Positions 22,201 through 32,985 of a stretch of 64,000 bases of DNA are shown here, piece after piece. Under the pieces are notes generated by a model. That model made no database searches. It was not told the DNA's origin and was given only the letters and a program-made list of their open reading frames with translations. Position numbers and translations under genes: made by a program. How positions within the stretch are numbered: position 1 is the stretch's first letter; the number at the start of each line of letters is the position of its first letter. Location of the stretch: the NCBI GenBank assembly GCA_963971425.1, contig OZ020514.1:14079218-14143217 (forward strand), written 5' to 3'. This DNA is from Bryoerythrophyllum caledonicum (lineage: Eukaryota > Streptophyta > Bryopsida > Pottiales > Pottiaceae).

Positions 22201-23100
22201 AAATCCTCTCAAGGGTGATTTGGTCTTTTAGGGATTAATGTAAAACTAAAATATCGCAAAGAGTAGTATTACTTATAAGAATAAAAAAATCACACAACCA
22301 ATCCTAGGAAGAGGACAATCTACACCACTACGTATCACAAGTTTTCAACTACTGTAATAATGAGAAATAGTCTAGGGTTATACTAGTCATATACAATAAA
22401 AGTGTGAAAATCAGTGATAAGTGGTTTTATACCAGTAAAAATCAACCTTCACAATGATCATCAATTTCTATGAATTTGATAAAACCAAACATTTAGATGT
22501 TAGAATTTAGTGTTACAATGAACACCACAATAATAGTTGGCAAGGTGTGGGTGGCTTCAACAAACTCTAGCGGAAACTCTAACACTGATAATGTTGTTAG
22601 ACAAGTTATGTAAACAATAATTTTTTTGAAAAAATAAAAAATAAAAAACAAAGTTATTATGAAACAATTCATCAATTATACTCCTTTGACGCAATGTCAT
22701 TTTAGATTGATGGAGTCAAAAACTTTGATTCTCTTTGTAGAGTTTAAAAAACAAAGACAACTATTAAATGGATAGTGTTTTAAAATTTGCCATATACAAA
22801 GTGACCGTCTATCCTTTGGGCAATGTACCCTTGGAACATTGTACGCGTCGGCCATTGCAATTTGCTTGTGGTTAACTAAAGAAAAAAAACCACCATCTCT
22901 TATGTAACATATTTTCAGTGGAAGCATCCTTCCCTAGTTCTATTCTTCATATGTTTCCACGAGCATAGGATGTTTGGAATGGAATATCTACATGCATGCG
23001 CTTCAAATCTTCTAGACATTCTTCTGGCTAAAAATGCACGTGACTCCATCTTCCAATTTAGACTGCTCTTACAATGTCAAACTACCCAAAAAAGGAAAGT
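19211..23100. other. AT-rich stretch, no gene recognised
   Basis: There is no recognisable gene. A simple repeat of TTTTTTTAA units occupies 19730-19797. A GC-rich island with CCGTCCGCCGGCC and a repeated GCCCATGC lies at 20085-20220. The stretch 21400-22260 is a strongly diverged relative of the AT-rich repeat near 24.7-25.9 kb, sharing AATGTGTGAAAATTTTGACTT and the order of neighbouring blocks. Short runs of A and T are common. I see no promoter or RNA gene. Confidence 0.5.
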
Positions 23101-23149
23101 GTTAAAATGCTTTGGCACTACACAAAAGAGTGGAGTGAAGTGGAGGAGA

Positions 23150-24650
23150 CGGGAGGGAGTTGGTGGAACTTTGAGGGTTGGTGGCTTGGTGGCCGTCCGC
23201 AAGGCTCGAGGGGCTAATGGCATGGCGCTGGACCGCAAAGTGCTAACAATCCGATAGCGAGTTGGTTGATTGAGGACGTCTGATCGGTAGGCGGTGGATC
23301 TAAACCGTCCGATAGGGGAGACGCGGTTGAGGGCATCCGGTATCGGGCAACCGGGGACAACCGATCAGACGGCCGCGGCAGATTGTACGGTCAAGGCTAT
23401 TTGTGCCGACTGACCCTCGTTGTCTAAACGGGGCTATCGGCCGTGGGTGCCGTAATCGGACGACATTGGGGAATCTCCGCTGAGCGAGGCATGGTGTCCG
23501 CAATGGCCGAACGCCATAAAAGGCGGACGGCCCACCATTCTCCCTCACTTAAGTGGGCAAGTTGGATGCTTTGGCCTTTGTGCCTTATTGCTTGCGCCCC
23601 TTGAGTGCACTAATTAAATTTTAATCAATTCATTTTATTTGTTTTTAAAGCTTTGTATTAATTAACAAAAATGCCAAAGCATGAGCGGGCCATTGCTCCA
23701 AAAGGAAAAGCCTCCAAGATGGATTGGGAAGCAATGAACGATCCAGATTGTGTCGCCAAAGAAGGATGGCAAGATGAGAAATAAACGCCATGGACTTGCA
23801 CCACGCGCAAGAAGTATGTCAAGATGAAGCACCTCATGAAGTCGTGGCTAAGGGCACAAGCAAGAATATCGGGGCCGTGGCGAGAAGGTCTAGCAAGCAA
23901 TTGTTAAAGCACCCAACGACTATAATCATAAAAATTAGATGGGTTCCGCCCCGGTTACTTTTGGTGGAGGAAGTGGCGGCTATTACTACAGAGGCGGCCA
24001 ATACAGTACTACGACCAACACTCCTCAAAGCTTTACGGCGACACATCCAAGGGATAGCTACGAGTTGTATCCTAATTCCCCCAATTAGAGCAAGAACAAA
24101 CACACCAAACGATGCACGTGTCTTGTCGCATGGATATGGCCGAAGCACTATGGGAGCTACAACACACCTTCACCAACGTTTCAAACTCTTGACAAAGAAG
24201 ATGCCGAGTTGAGAGGCAAATGCGTGAAGCCATGACGCATCCACTCAAAACTTGAGACGGAAGAAAAGAAGTGAGGGAAATGAGGAGGCGGACGGCATTT
24301 TATAGGGAAGTGGTCGACTATGCGGCCATACGCCAACGCGGGCGGACGTGATTGGACGGCCAAAATCCTAGGGCCGCTCGATAGGACGTTCGGCTAGCTA
24401 TCCACCCGATTGAATGAGCGGCTGGCTATCTACGTGATTCAACGGCGGGCAAGCCGACCGTGCGATCAGGTGGCCGGCTGGTCGTCTGGGCGATCGGGCG
24501 GCGAGCTGGCCGACCGTCCAAGTCTAAGATCGATCGTCCCTTGGGAGGATCTGACCTCCCAAGATCGCCCTTCGGCAACTAGTCCAAGGTGCGACCTGCC
24601 ACGTCACTTGTCAATTGCTCCGGGAGGGTTGCCAATGGAGATCTAAAGTT
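23150..24650 (+). mobile_element. Probable small transposon remnant bounded by GC-rich blocks
   Basis: CG-rich blocks full of CCGTCCG, CGGTCGG and CGACCG occupy 23190-23540 and 24290-24640. Inside them the sequence is near-symmetrical: a CCATAAAAGGCGGACGGC block points inward on the left, and the reverse complement of the right side reads CTATAAAATGCCGTCCGCC. Both are followed by CCCTCACTT. Between them lies a short broken gene. Subterminal arrays of CG-rich hexamers plus inverted promoter-like blocks suggest a TIR-type element, but the outer ends and target duplication could not be found. Confidence 0.4.
23671..24236 (+). pseudogene. Broken small gene inside the 23-24.6 kb remnant
   Basis: An ATG at 23671 starts MPKHERAIAPKGKASKMDWE, which stays open for 37 codons to a TAA after KEGWQDEK. 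The same frame continues with CTTRKKYVKMKHLMKSWLRA. A different frame then gives FGGGSGGYYYRGGQYSTTTN, a Gly/Tyr-rich segment, and later MDMAEALWELQHTFTNVSN. The basic N-terminus and central basic helix would suit a DNA-binding protein of a transposon. No family is recognised, and several shifts and stops make it non-functional. Confidence 0.35.
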
Positions 24651-24656
24651 AACCTC

Positions 24657-25960
24657 TAAAGTACCGTGACAATTTTACACCAAAATCACTTCAAAATTGT
24701 TGGATTCTTATGCAATGAAAAAAGAAAGAAACAAAAACTTTCATTTCTAGTTTTGATTGTAGGGTCTCAAATATGACTTAATATACTCACAAAAATTCAT
24801 AAATTTGTATCGCACGGGTTGAAAAATTATAGTGTTTGAAGGCAAGCAAGTGATTCATTTCTTTCCCTGCATTTTGTGGATCAACAAACTTTGACTTCAC
24901 TTGGTGTCAAATTTTTGCACCACACAAGGTCTAAATCCATTACGATTGTATTGAGCATGATGTTAGTTCCTTATACACCAAATTGTAGAAGTAGAGGAAG
25001 AATGTTGCATATTCAAAACAACTGTGCAAAGAGTGGAGGTTCAAAAATTGCCAATTTGCGTTTTAATTTTTTGTGAGATTAGTATGTTTTAGATTGATAA
25101 TCCGAATGGCCAATAAGAAGGTTTACACTACATATTGTTGTGAAAAAAAGAAAAGCCTTAAAATATGAAGATCTCTAAGTTTTATGTAGAAAAGAAGAAG
25201 GTTTTTTGGTACCTTGCCCGAGAATGTGTGACAATGTGTGAAAATGTTTGACTTGGGTTTATGTGCTATTTTTCACTAAAGGCAACTTTTATTTGGAAAA
25301 TATGAATGGAGAAAATATTACTTGCTAGTACTGAAAATCTCACATTCATTAGAGTGTCTTAGCAAAAGTTTTTGGAGGTGACCAAAGTGCCCGCTCTCCC
25401 CAATTGAAATTTGAAACCCTATAACTTTTTCATTAGATGTCGGATTTAGGAAAAAATTGTTCTCTCACTTAGGTCTTAGTAATTTCCTCTACAATAAAAG
25501 TTTTAAAGTGGATTGTTGGAGATTGACAACATAAGAATCTGACCGAACTTTCAAAAAGCCCATTTTTGACACTTGGTCCTTTAGGGGGTAATATGTTTTT
25601 GACTGATAATTCTATCCGGCCACTAAGAAGATTTACACTACATATTGTTGTGGAGAGAATTTTTTTCAAAAATATGAAGATCTCTAAGTTTTGTAAGAAA
25701 AATAAGACGTCTTCTTGATACCTTGCCCGACAATGTGTGACAATGTGTGAAAATGTTTGATTTGAGTTAATGTACTATTTCTCACTAAAGAAAAGAATTA
25801 TTTCTTACAAAATGAAGGAAGAAAATATTATTTACTAGTATTGAAAATCTCACATTCTGTAGAGTGTTATATGACTTTTTCATTATATGTCAGATTAGAT
25901 TAAAGAAAAATTAGTTCTCCCACTGAGGTCTTAGTAATGTCCTTCGACAAGAAAAATTTG
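24657..25960 (+). repeat. AT-rich dispersed repeat L, two head-to-tail units
   Basis: Unit one (24657-25480) starts at TACCGTGACAATTTTACACC. It includes CTTTGACTTCACTTGGTGTC, TTTACACTACATATTGTTGT and GAAAATGTTTGACTTGGGTT. A partial second unit (25560-25960) repeats TTTACACTACATATTGTTGT, GAAGATCTCTAAGTTTT and CCTTGCCCGACAATGTGTGA. The same sequence occurs in reverse orientation at 40340-42480. No coding capacity. It may be a large satellite unit or a non-coding transposon. Confidence 0.65.
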
Positions 25961-26920
25961 TTTTGAATATAGAAGTTTTAGTTATAATATAAGCAAACGT
26001 TAATATCTCTTACATAAAACATATATCACATTGATGAGTTTTGCATTATAATGAAAAATTTGTTGTATAATAATTTACAATAGTAGATGAATATTAAAAA
26101 GGGCGTACTTACTAAACAAATTTCATCTTTTGAATTTTGGATTACTTCAAATTGTATGTTGAATAATTATATGTGTAACAGTACGTTCAATTATAATTCA
26201 TGAAACTAAATTTAGGTATAAATCATGAATCATGAAACTATGTGTATTCATGAATCATGAACACATGAATTACATCATAATTCATGTGAACAAAAATGAA
26301 TTAGTATATATTAAAGTAAGCGTCACTTATAATATTCTCCCTCTCTTTCTTACTCTCCCTCCCTTACTCTCCCTCTAAATTGTTTTTTTTAACAATTTAC
26401 TTTATTCTCCCTTCCCTCTCCTTTATAATCTGTTTTAATTTTAGTTTTAAAAATTTAGATTGCCTATAATTTCAATAATAGCATACTCTCAAAATAATGA
26501 TCTACTCTAAAAATAAATCCCTTACTCTCTTTCTCTTCTTTATTCTCTCCTTACTTTATTTTTATTTTTATTTTACTCTCTCTCAACCTCTCAATCTTCC
26601 CCTCAATTTCTTTTATCTTATTTCTCTAAATCATTATTTTACTCTTCCATTGTTCTTCCTTTTTTCAATTTTTATAAAAAATTTTGATTTAGTTTTGTGG
26701 ATTAACCTTGATTTCAATGAATAGTATACTATTTGTTTAGTGGCCAAAATAATATCAATAGATATCTTGTTGTTTAGTTGCAAATTAAAATGTTGCACGG
26801 AGCAAAAAATTCTAGTCATATATATGTGAAGATGCAAGGTAAAATTAATTATTAGAAATCTGATGCTACAGTTAGGAAAATGGCCTTTATGACTACTTGG
26901 CCAATTCTACCCTATCAAAA
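25961..26920. other. AT-rich stretch, no gene
   Basis: The stretch holds short AT-rich repeats of the string ATGAATCATGAA at 26195-26260 and a pyrimidine-rich tract (TTACTCTCCCTCCC and similar) at 26335-26660. There is no credible gene. Confidence 0.5.
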
Positions 26921-26929
26921 AAATAAGGC

Positions 26930-28740
26930 ATCTATCAAAAACTCCCGCCATCGCCATACGGATGCAATGTTTCCTCCGAAATGGGCCAATTGAACGAAGG
27001 CAACACAAAGCAATTTACAACTTTTGTCAGTGTAGTACATCACTCCGGATCATGCCTTTTTTTTTTGGCGACCTGAAGCCAAATAGCGAATTTTTATTTT
27101 CAGAAATAGAATATTCTCAAAAAATTGGGAAATTTTAAGATTTTACATCGCCAAAACTTCCTTGATGGTGATTGCATATCGCCATATTGCTACTAATGAA
27201 TCCAACTTGTCGCCAAAAAGGATGTACAAATCTAGTTTATAGAGATGAATTCTTCAAAATGGATATTTACGGAGAAAATTTGGTTTTGTATAGTTTCAAG
27301 AGAAACTTTGTGTCGCCAAACTTGTGGTCGTCAAAAAGTTTGTGTCGCCACTCTGGCCAAATCTGGCTAAAACACTGAAACAAAAAAAAAAGCCTTGCTC
27401 CGGATATTCATTTGCTAGTTGGTTAAGACTTGCTTTAAAGGCTAATCCCATCATCATCCGATCGTAAGTACGACCGGCATCAAAGTCCGGATCTTCAATT
27501 TGGCGTTGATAGAAGTCATCTGCGACATGCCCGCCAAAAATCCCTCGCGCTATTTTCTCCACAGCATACTTATCGCTCCACAAAACCATATTTGGTCGAA
27601 TCTCGAACTATTGCTCGGCCGACGGTGGAGGCAGCACGTACGCGGTTTTCGAAGCCAACCACCAACGACCACCGCGGTCCTTGTCTCTCGCCATGGCGGT
27701 TTCGTAGATGTAGAGCGTGGCCTTCAAATCGAATATTTTGCAAGACAGCCCCCGATCACACACTTTAATGTACACCTTTCCGGGAAGAGCTTGTAGAAAG
27801 TGAAAGAGTATGTTGTCCAATGACAAGTCATTCTGCAGATAATGGGTCTTTTGAACCTGGTGCATGATGCGGAGAAAGGTCCATACAAAATCAGTGCGTT
27901 GTCCTCTGAAGACCTCAACGTGATGCCCCTCTTCAATCATGTCATTGCGGAATCCGTGCCCCAACATTGCGGCTTGGATCATTTCGTTGACATTCAATCG
28001 AAAAAGAAGCTTCCAGGTTGAGCATCTGCCACAACGTACCGCCGTTCCACCACAAGCTAAGGCCCTCAAAGCGCTCGTTGTGGACAGCTAGCCACTTAAT
28101 GCAATCGCGGTGCACAAACCATATGGCAAGGGCCTTTGCCTGGAATTGACAGACCCTAATGGCCATGGTGGTGTGATTAGGCCTCTTGCTTGCCAAGGCC
28201 CAGTGCAGGGGAATCCTCTCATTTCCTTGAATATAGCACTTTTGGACCTCATCGTATGCCCCTCAACGTCTGCCTCCAACGTAGTCCACCCGAACATCGT
28301 GTTGTAGAAACACGAGGAGTCCTCCGCAAAGATGATACGTATTTTCATCCCCGTTGTTATCTTAATAGCACTACTTGATGGTCTGGCTGGCGTGCCATGT
28401 AACCAGCGCCTCCTTCTAGTTGACCAATCTGGCCTTGTACTCTATGTACTCGACGGAGCCTTTTGTTCCATTGAGGAGTGAGTACTTCTTAAAGAGCTGC
28501 ACTGGATTCCACAGAGAATCCTCCAACCGGTGCTCCATCCATTTCTCGAAGCCGCTCTTGCGCTTGCCCTCGGACCACTTGTCATCCTCGAGCGCCGGCA
28601 TGAACCTCACTCTTATGGCGGCCAAAAATGTATTCTCCTGTTCTTTGGACCGTGCATGAGATAGCGGAGATTTAATCTCGTCAACAAGGTCTGCTTGTAA
28701 TAATTGTAAGTAGACCTTGTGATGATGATCTTGCATTTGT
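26930..28740 (-). pseudogene. Protein-kinase-like pseudogene
   Basis: On the minus strand from 28736, one frame (MQDHHHKVYLQLLQADLVDE, then stops, then YIQGNERIPLHWALASKRPN down to about 27942) passes into a second frame at about 28000. That frame contains LQNDLSLDNILFHF (Asp near 27829, matching the HxDLxxxN catalytic loop with His replaced by Gln), then IKVCDRGLSCKI (Asp near 27757 in the DFG position) and WWLASKTAYVLPPPS. After a stop near 27608 a third piece reads LWSDKYAVEKIARGIFGG, like the SDVYSxG helix of kinases. The order of these motifs supports a protein-kinase-like fold, although the ATP-binding Gly loop and catalytic Lys were not found. The gene is split near 27400 by a MITE and its 5' end abuts the C element. 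It has at least three frame disruptions, so it is dead. Confidence 0.55.
27051..27397. mobile_element. hAT-like MITE of 347 bp
   Basis: The insert starts CATGCCTTTTTTTTTTGG and ends with the approximate inverse, CAAAAAAAAAAGCCTTG. It is flanked by the exact 8-bp duplication ctccggat (27043-27050 and 27398-27405). An 8-bp duplication with short CA-starting inverted repeats is the hallmark of the hAT superfamily. The interior contains at least five TCGCCA-type motifs near both ends, a usual layout for transposase-binding subterminal repeats. It has no coding capacity and lies in the kinase-like pseudogene. Confidence 0.8.
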
Positions 28741-28796
28741 CACTCGGCATGTTGAGCTGATCAACATCACTAGCGGTAGCCCTTCAGTTCAACCCC

Positions 28797-29435
28797 TGTA
28801 GAGCCAAAATGTTAAAAATATTTTTTTCAAATTTTATAATGTAAAAAGGGTTGTAGATATATTAAAAATTAGATAATTAGTGGTAATGTTTAAACAAAGT
28901 AGCTAACTAATCAAAAAGTACCTATTCATATCTAAAGGTAAAAGGTTAATGAGAAAATAGTTTAATTCACAACCTTTTATAGGACACAAGAATTAAACTA
29001 GAAGAAGCCTACTAGTTAGGAAATGGAAAAAATCTCTTGGTAAGAGGTACACCTTTTAGAAAATAGGTAGAATATATAACTACTTTGTTGCCATCACTAT
29101 TGCCATCACCATTGCCATTACCACAAGGAAGATTAGAGCAAGCCCTAGCTTTAGGAGAAAAAGCTAGTTGATGACTCTTAATGTTGTAAGAGTATTTATA
29201 TATTAATACATATTTATTTATTATTGATTGCGCATGTGTTAAAGTCTTGTGTGTGACTTGAGTCATATGTATAATTGCAATAATATTAAATCTTCATAGA
29301 ATAATTTAGAAATTGTGTGTTGTAAATTTAATTGCATGCATTAGGATTTTGTTGTGGATAAAAATCCTAGGCGCAAATGCATTACATATTTATACTTCAT
29401 AGATTAAGTTAGGAAAAGACCCTAACAAGATTGAA
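28797..29435 (+). repeat. Left inverted repeat of element C
   Basis: This arm is non-coding and AT-rich, and pairs with 35285-35930 in reverse orientation. Diverged by small indels. The text AAGGAAGATTAGAGCAAGCC corresponds to AGGAAGATTGGAGTGAGCC in the other arm. Confidence 0.7.
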
Positions 29436-29774
29436 GCGACCTTATGTGTATTTATAAATTAATCATAATTGTATGCAAGACATAATTAATGTGTGATTAA
29501 TTGATAAAGACATGAGAGAGAGGGATGCATGAGTAAATAAGCAACTTGAGACCATTTTGAGTAATAACTCAAAATATGCAAGTATAAAAGTGTTGGTTAT
29601 TTCTTACTGTTGTACCACAAATTTCCAAAAAAAATTTAGATAGTCAATTAGAAATGTTAAAACTAAACAAACAGTGAGGTTTGGGAGTTGGTATTAAAGT
29701 AGTATTAGCATTTAGGTAGGATTAGGGTAAGAAAGATACTAGACTACTTAAAAAGCCTTAAAGCATATAAGGAA
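29436..29774. other. AT-rich interior of element C, no gene
   Basis: The sequence between the left arm and the first minisatellite is AT-rich and holds nothing recognisable. Confidence 0.5.
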
Positions 29775-29860
29775 GGGCCTAACATCCGAACCTAGCACCC
29801 GACCCTACACCCAAACCTAACACCCAAGCCTAGTACCTGAACCTAGCATCCAAGCCAAGG
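29775..29860. repeat. Short CCTAACACCCAA-type repeat
   Basis: About seven imperfect units of 10-13 bp occur, such as CCTAGCACCCGA, CCTACACCCAAA and CCTAACACCCAAG. It directly precedes the GAGCTC minisatellite. Confidence 0.55.
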
Positions 29861-29865
29861 ATCCA

Positions 29866-30780
29866 AGCAAGTAGGCGGGAGCTCAAAAGCTCACCAGTTT
29901 GGGAGCTCGGATGCTCACCAGCGGAAGATCGGAGGCTCACTAGACTAGGAGCTCGGAAGCTCACCTGCTCGGGAGCTTGGATGCTCCCTAGCCCGGGAGC
30001 TCGGACGCTCACCATTCTGAGAGCTCGGAAGCTCACCAGCCCGGAAGCTCGAAAGCTCACCAAACCGGGAGCACGGTAGACTCACCAGCCCAAGAGCTCA
30101 AAGGCTCACTAGCCGGGGAGCTCGGAAGCTCACGTGCTTGGGAGCTCAGATGCTCACCAGTCCGGGAGCATGGAAGACTCACCAGAGCGGAAGCTCGGAA
30201 GCTCACGTGCCCGGGAGCTCGGGAGGTCACAGCCTAGAGCTCGGAGACTGTTGCAGAAAGTACGGAAGTGGGCCAGCCCGGAGTCGGAGCATGAGCGCGT
30301 GAGAAGAACGTTTGAGCAGCAAGGTTGGAGAGCTCAGAGACCGGAGCTCGGAGAGCAGCAGGAAAGAGGAGCAGGGAGACTGCTGTAGTAAGCGCGGAGA
30401 GCACACCAGCCTGGAGTCGGAACTAGGAAGCCGGGGGAATAACGTCCGAGCGGCTAGCGGCCGGAGCTCGGAACTAAGAGGCCGGTAGAAGAATGTCCGA
30501 GCAGCGAGAGCAAGAGCTCGGAGATTGCTGAAGGAGCTCGAGAGCTCACAGCCCGCAGCTCGGAGAGTGCTGCAGGAAGCACGGAGAGCTCACCTGCTCG
30601 GAGTAGGAGCAAGAGGCAGGTGGAAGGACGTTTGAGCAACAAGAAGGAGAACTGGGAACTAGCAGTGCAGGAAGCTCGGAAGCTCACAGCCTGTAACTTG
30701 GAACGAGCAGTGCAGAGAGCTCGGAAGCTCTCAGCCCGGAGCTTGGAACCAGCTGTACGGGGACTCATCCGAGGAGGAGA
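29866..30780. repeat. GAGCTC minisatellite, unit about 30 bp
   Basis: A unit of the form CGGGAGCTCGGAAGCTCACCAG recurs about twelve times between 29870 and 30240 with a period near 30 bp. A longer, more irregular arrangement with GAGCTCGGA and GAGCAGCAAGG blocks follows to about 30780. The GAGCTC palindrome and the facing GAGC/GCTC halves could form hairpins. The array runs almost to the start codon of the C gene, so it would lie in its promoter or 5' leader. Confidence 0.75.
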
Positions 30781-30946
30781 CCGGTGGAAGATCATCCATC
30801 TAGTAGGCCGGTGGAGGCTCGTCCGAGCAGCGAGCTCGTGCGGGCTCATCCAAGCAGTGGGCAAACATCAGAGCACGCAAGGAGCAAGGACTTTCACCAG
30901 CTCGGACCAAGAAGTGAGTGTCTGAAGCAACACCTAGGCAAGAAGC

Positions 30947-32985
30947 ATGACTTCGTTCAACCTAACAACTTCCATGGCAAATGGCATCTCCCCCATCATC
31001 CCAAGGGATCCTCTTGAACTTATCAAATTGAAGGAGGACCTTCTTCGAATGAGTTGTCTCTCTCTCCTCGACTTTTGTTGGAGTTTTTGTGTCGATTCAA
31101 TCGTGCAAAAGCTACGGCAAGATCTGTTACCAAAACCGGAGGGGAATGACATCCGAGCTTGTCCGGATTGGTGGACCATAGGAGGGTGGCAGGAGGTGTA
31201 CGGTTTTCCACGAGAGGGAGCGGGATGGACAAGTTTAAAGAAGGATGAGTACACCAAGGGATGTTTTGGCACCAAGGATGCCAAGAACGGTTATGCATTG
31301 CAAGATTGCCTGGATCCCCGAGCCAAGCGGGTCTTTTTGTTCCTCGTACCAATCCTACACCCGAGGAAACCCACTCAAGTCACTATCACTCTTGCTAATA
31401 CCTTGTGTGGTTCCTATCTTGGAGAGAAGATGGTGAGTTGGGCCTTTATTGTGAAGGATGTAGTGATTAGGTTGCTAAAGAGCGTCAACAACACTAAGCG
31501 CTCACCCTTTTGTCCCTTCTTGATCCACCTCTATCACGACTTCAAAGAAACCATTCCGGAGGAGGCCATGGCGTATGAGACTCAACTTATGATGAATAAC
31601 TTCAAGAGGACGGAGTCGGAGCCTGAGCCTAGATTTGAAGGAGGAAGCAGCTCATCGCAGTCAGAGGAGGAAGCTCTACCACCTCCCAAACTTCAAAGAC
31701 AGAGGCAGGGAAGAGCACCTTCTATCCGACTCGAGCTGCAGCTCGTGCAGCCGCTACAAGACTAGCTCAGCTCCGAGGTAAGACTTATCGTGCATCCAAG
31801 TTGATAGAAGCTCTTTGTTTGTATGTGGACGACGTAGATAAGATTCTAGGATACGTGGGCAACTTGGTAGGTAATCCACCTTACCAAGGACTGGTTGCCA
31901 CGGCCAAGGAGAAGATTGGAGGAGCTGGTGACCTCCGCATCATGGAGCAGAAGGTCCATGGGCTCACTCTTGATATGACAAAGATGAAGAGTCGTACATT
32001 GGAAGTAGAGAAGAGTTGCAAGGAGGCTCTTCTCCAAGCCAACGATTTGGCAGCAACATTACAACAGGTGGAGGAGGTGCTGCACTTACCGGCAGTTGTG
32101 GTGATGAAGGCCAAGATATTTGATGCTAGATTGGAGAGGGGTGACCATATTTCGAGCAAAAGGGTGATTGCCTTCATGATGGAGCAAACCGTTGAGGTTG
32201 AGGCGGCGTATGCTAACATGAGGTTGTTGATGGGCAACCTTATCCACATCCTACCCAAGGTTGTAGAGGATTCGGATAATTCGGGCAAGGATGCAAATTC
32301 TGGCTTGGAAATTGATTTGGAGAGGCAAGGCTCGAGTGACTAGGACCTTCCAGCGGAGAAGGACACGATTGATCTTGATAGCCCGGACCTTCCCTCACAG
32401 ACTCCCCCTTTGGAAGTTGCTGCTTGTCATTTTCCTATGGAGATCACCACGCAGCTCTAGAGCGGAAGTAAGGAGAACTTGGGTGTCACAATGGAACCTC
32501 CACGCACGACCCTCCCTTGCGAGTTTTCCCTTATAGGCATTGTTCACTCCACATTGGCCATTGTCCCTTTGCAGAGTGTGTCTCGTTTTGAGAAGATCAC
32601 GAGTGAGAGTTTCGCTTACTTACGCCTCCCGGTGCGGCTTGAAGACAAGTCCGGACACACGTCCGGGCAAGAGGTCTTTATTGGGACCCCAAGCCAGGTA
32701 CCGGTCCTTCCAGTCCGGTCCGAGCTCCATACAAGCACAACTTCCGTGCCACTCACTCCGGGCGGCCCGAATACCTCTTTGACTTTGAAGGAGACCTTAC
32801 TTTGGTCATCCATGACCCGGCTCGCATCCTCTTTGTCTGCAGATTTGTTATCACCACTTGTGACTCTTGCAAAGGCCACGTCCAACTTGACCTTAAGCCG
32901 GAGCCCTAAAAAATGGAAGAGGAGAGAAGAGAAGAGAAGATTTAAGGAGTTGGTTTGGAAGTATGCCTGGAATCTTGTTTCGTAG
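30947..32985 (+). pseudogene. Element C protein, relative of the A and B proteins
   Basis: The frame opens with ATG at 30947 and reads MANGISPIIPRDPLELIKLK after a few residues. It contains KDAKNGYALQDCLDPRAKRV, ILHPRKPTQVTITLANTLCG and FCPFLIHLYHDFKETIPEEA. These align in order with DPKEGYSTDDL, IFHPEKPKRV and LYLTHLYAQHDVLTPDEQ in A1 and with LANTIWG in B2. A single frameshift near 31630-31700 moves the frame. After it the text runs through TSKTEAGKSTFYPTRAAARA and a coiled coil (EQKVHGLTLDMTKMKSRTLE) to a TAG at 32341-32343, and then in the same frame through another TAG (32458-32460) to TAA or TAG near 32985. The C-terminal third (RFEKITSESFAYLRLPVRL onward) has no match in A or B. Function unknown. 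The copy is inactive unless the shift is a programmed or intron event. Confidence 0.7.

Noticed and set aside
23113..23125. CACTACACAAAAG as the end of a CACTA transposon
   Set aside because: No matching TAGTG end with a 3-bp duplication was found on the right side of the 23-24.6 kb remnant.
29866..30780. CRISPR-like array
   Set aside because: Units are contiguous and similar throughout, with no unique spacers, in a clearly eukaryotic context.
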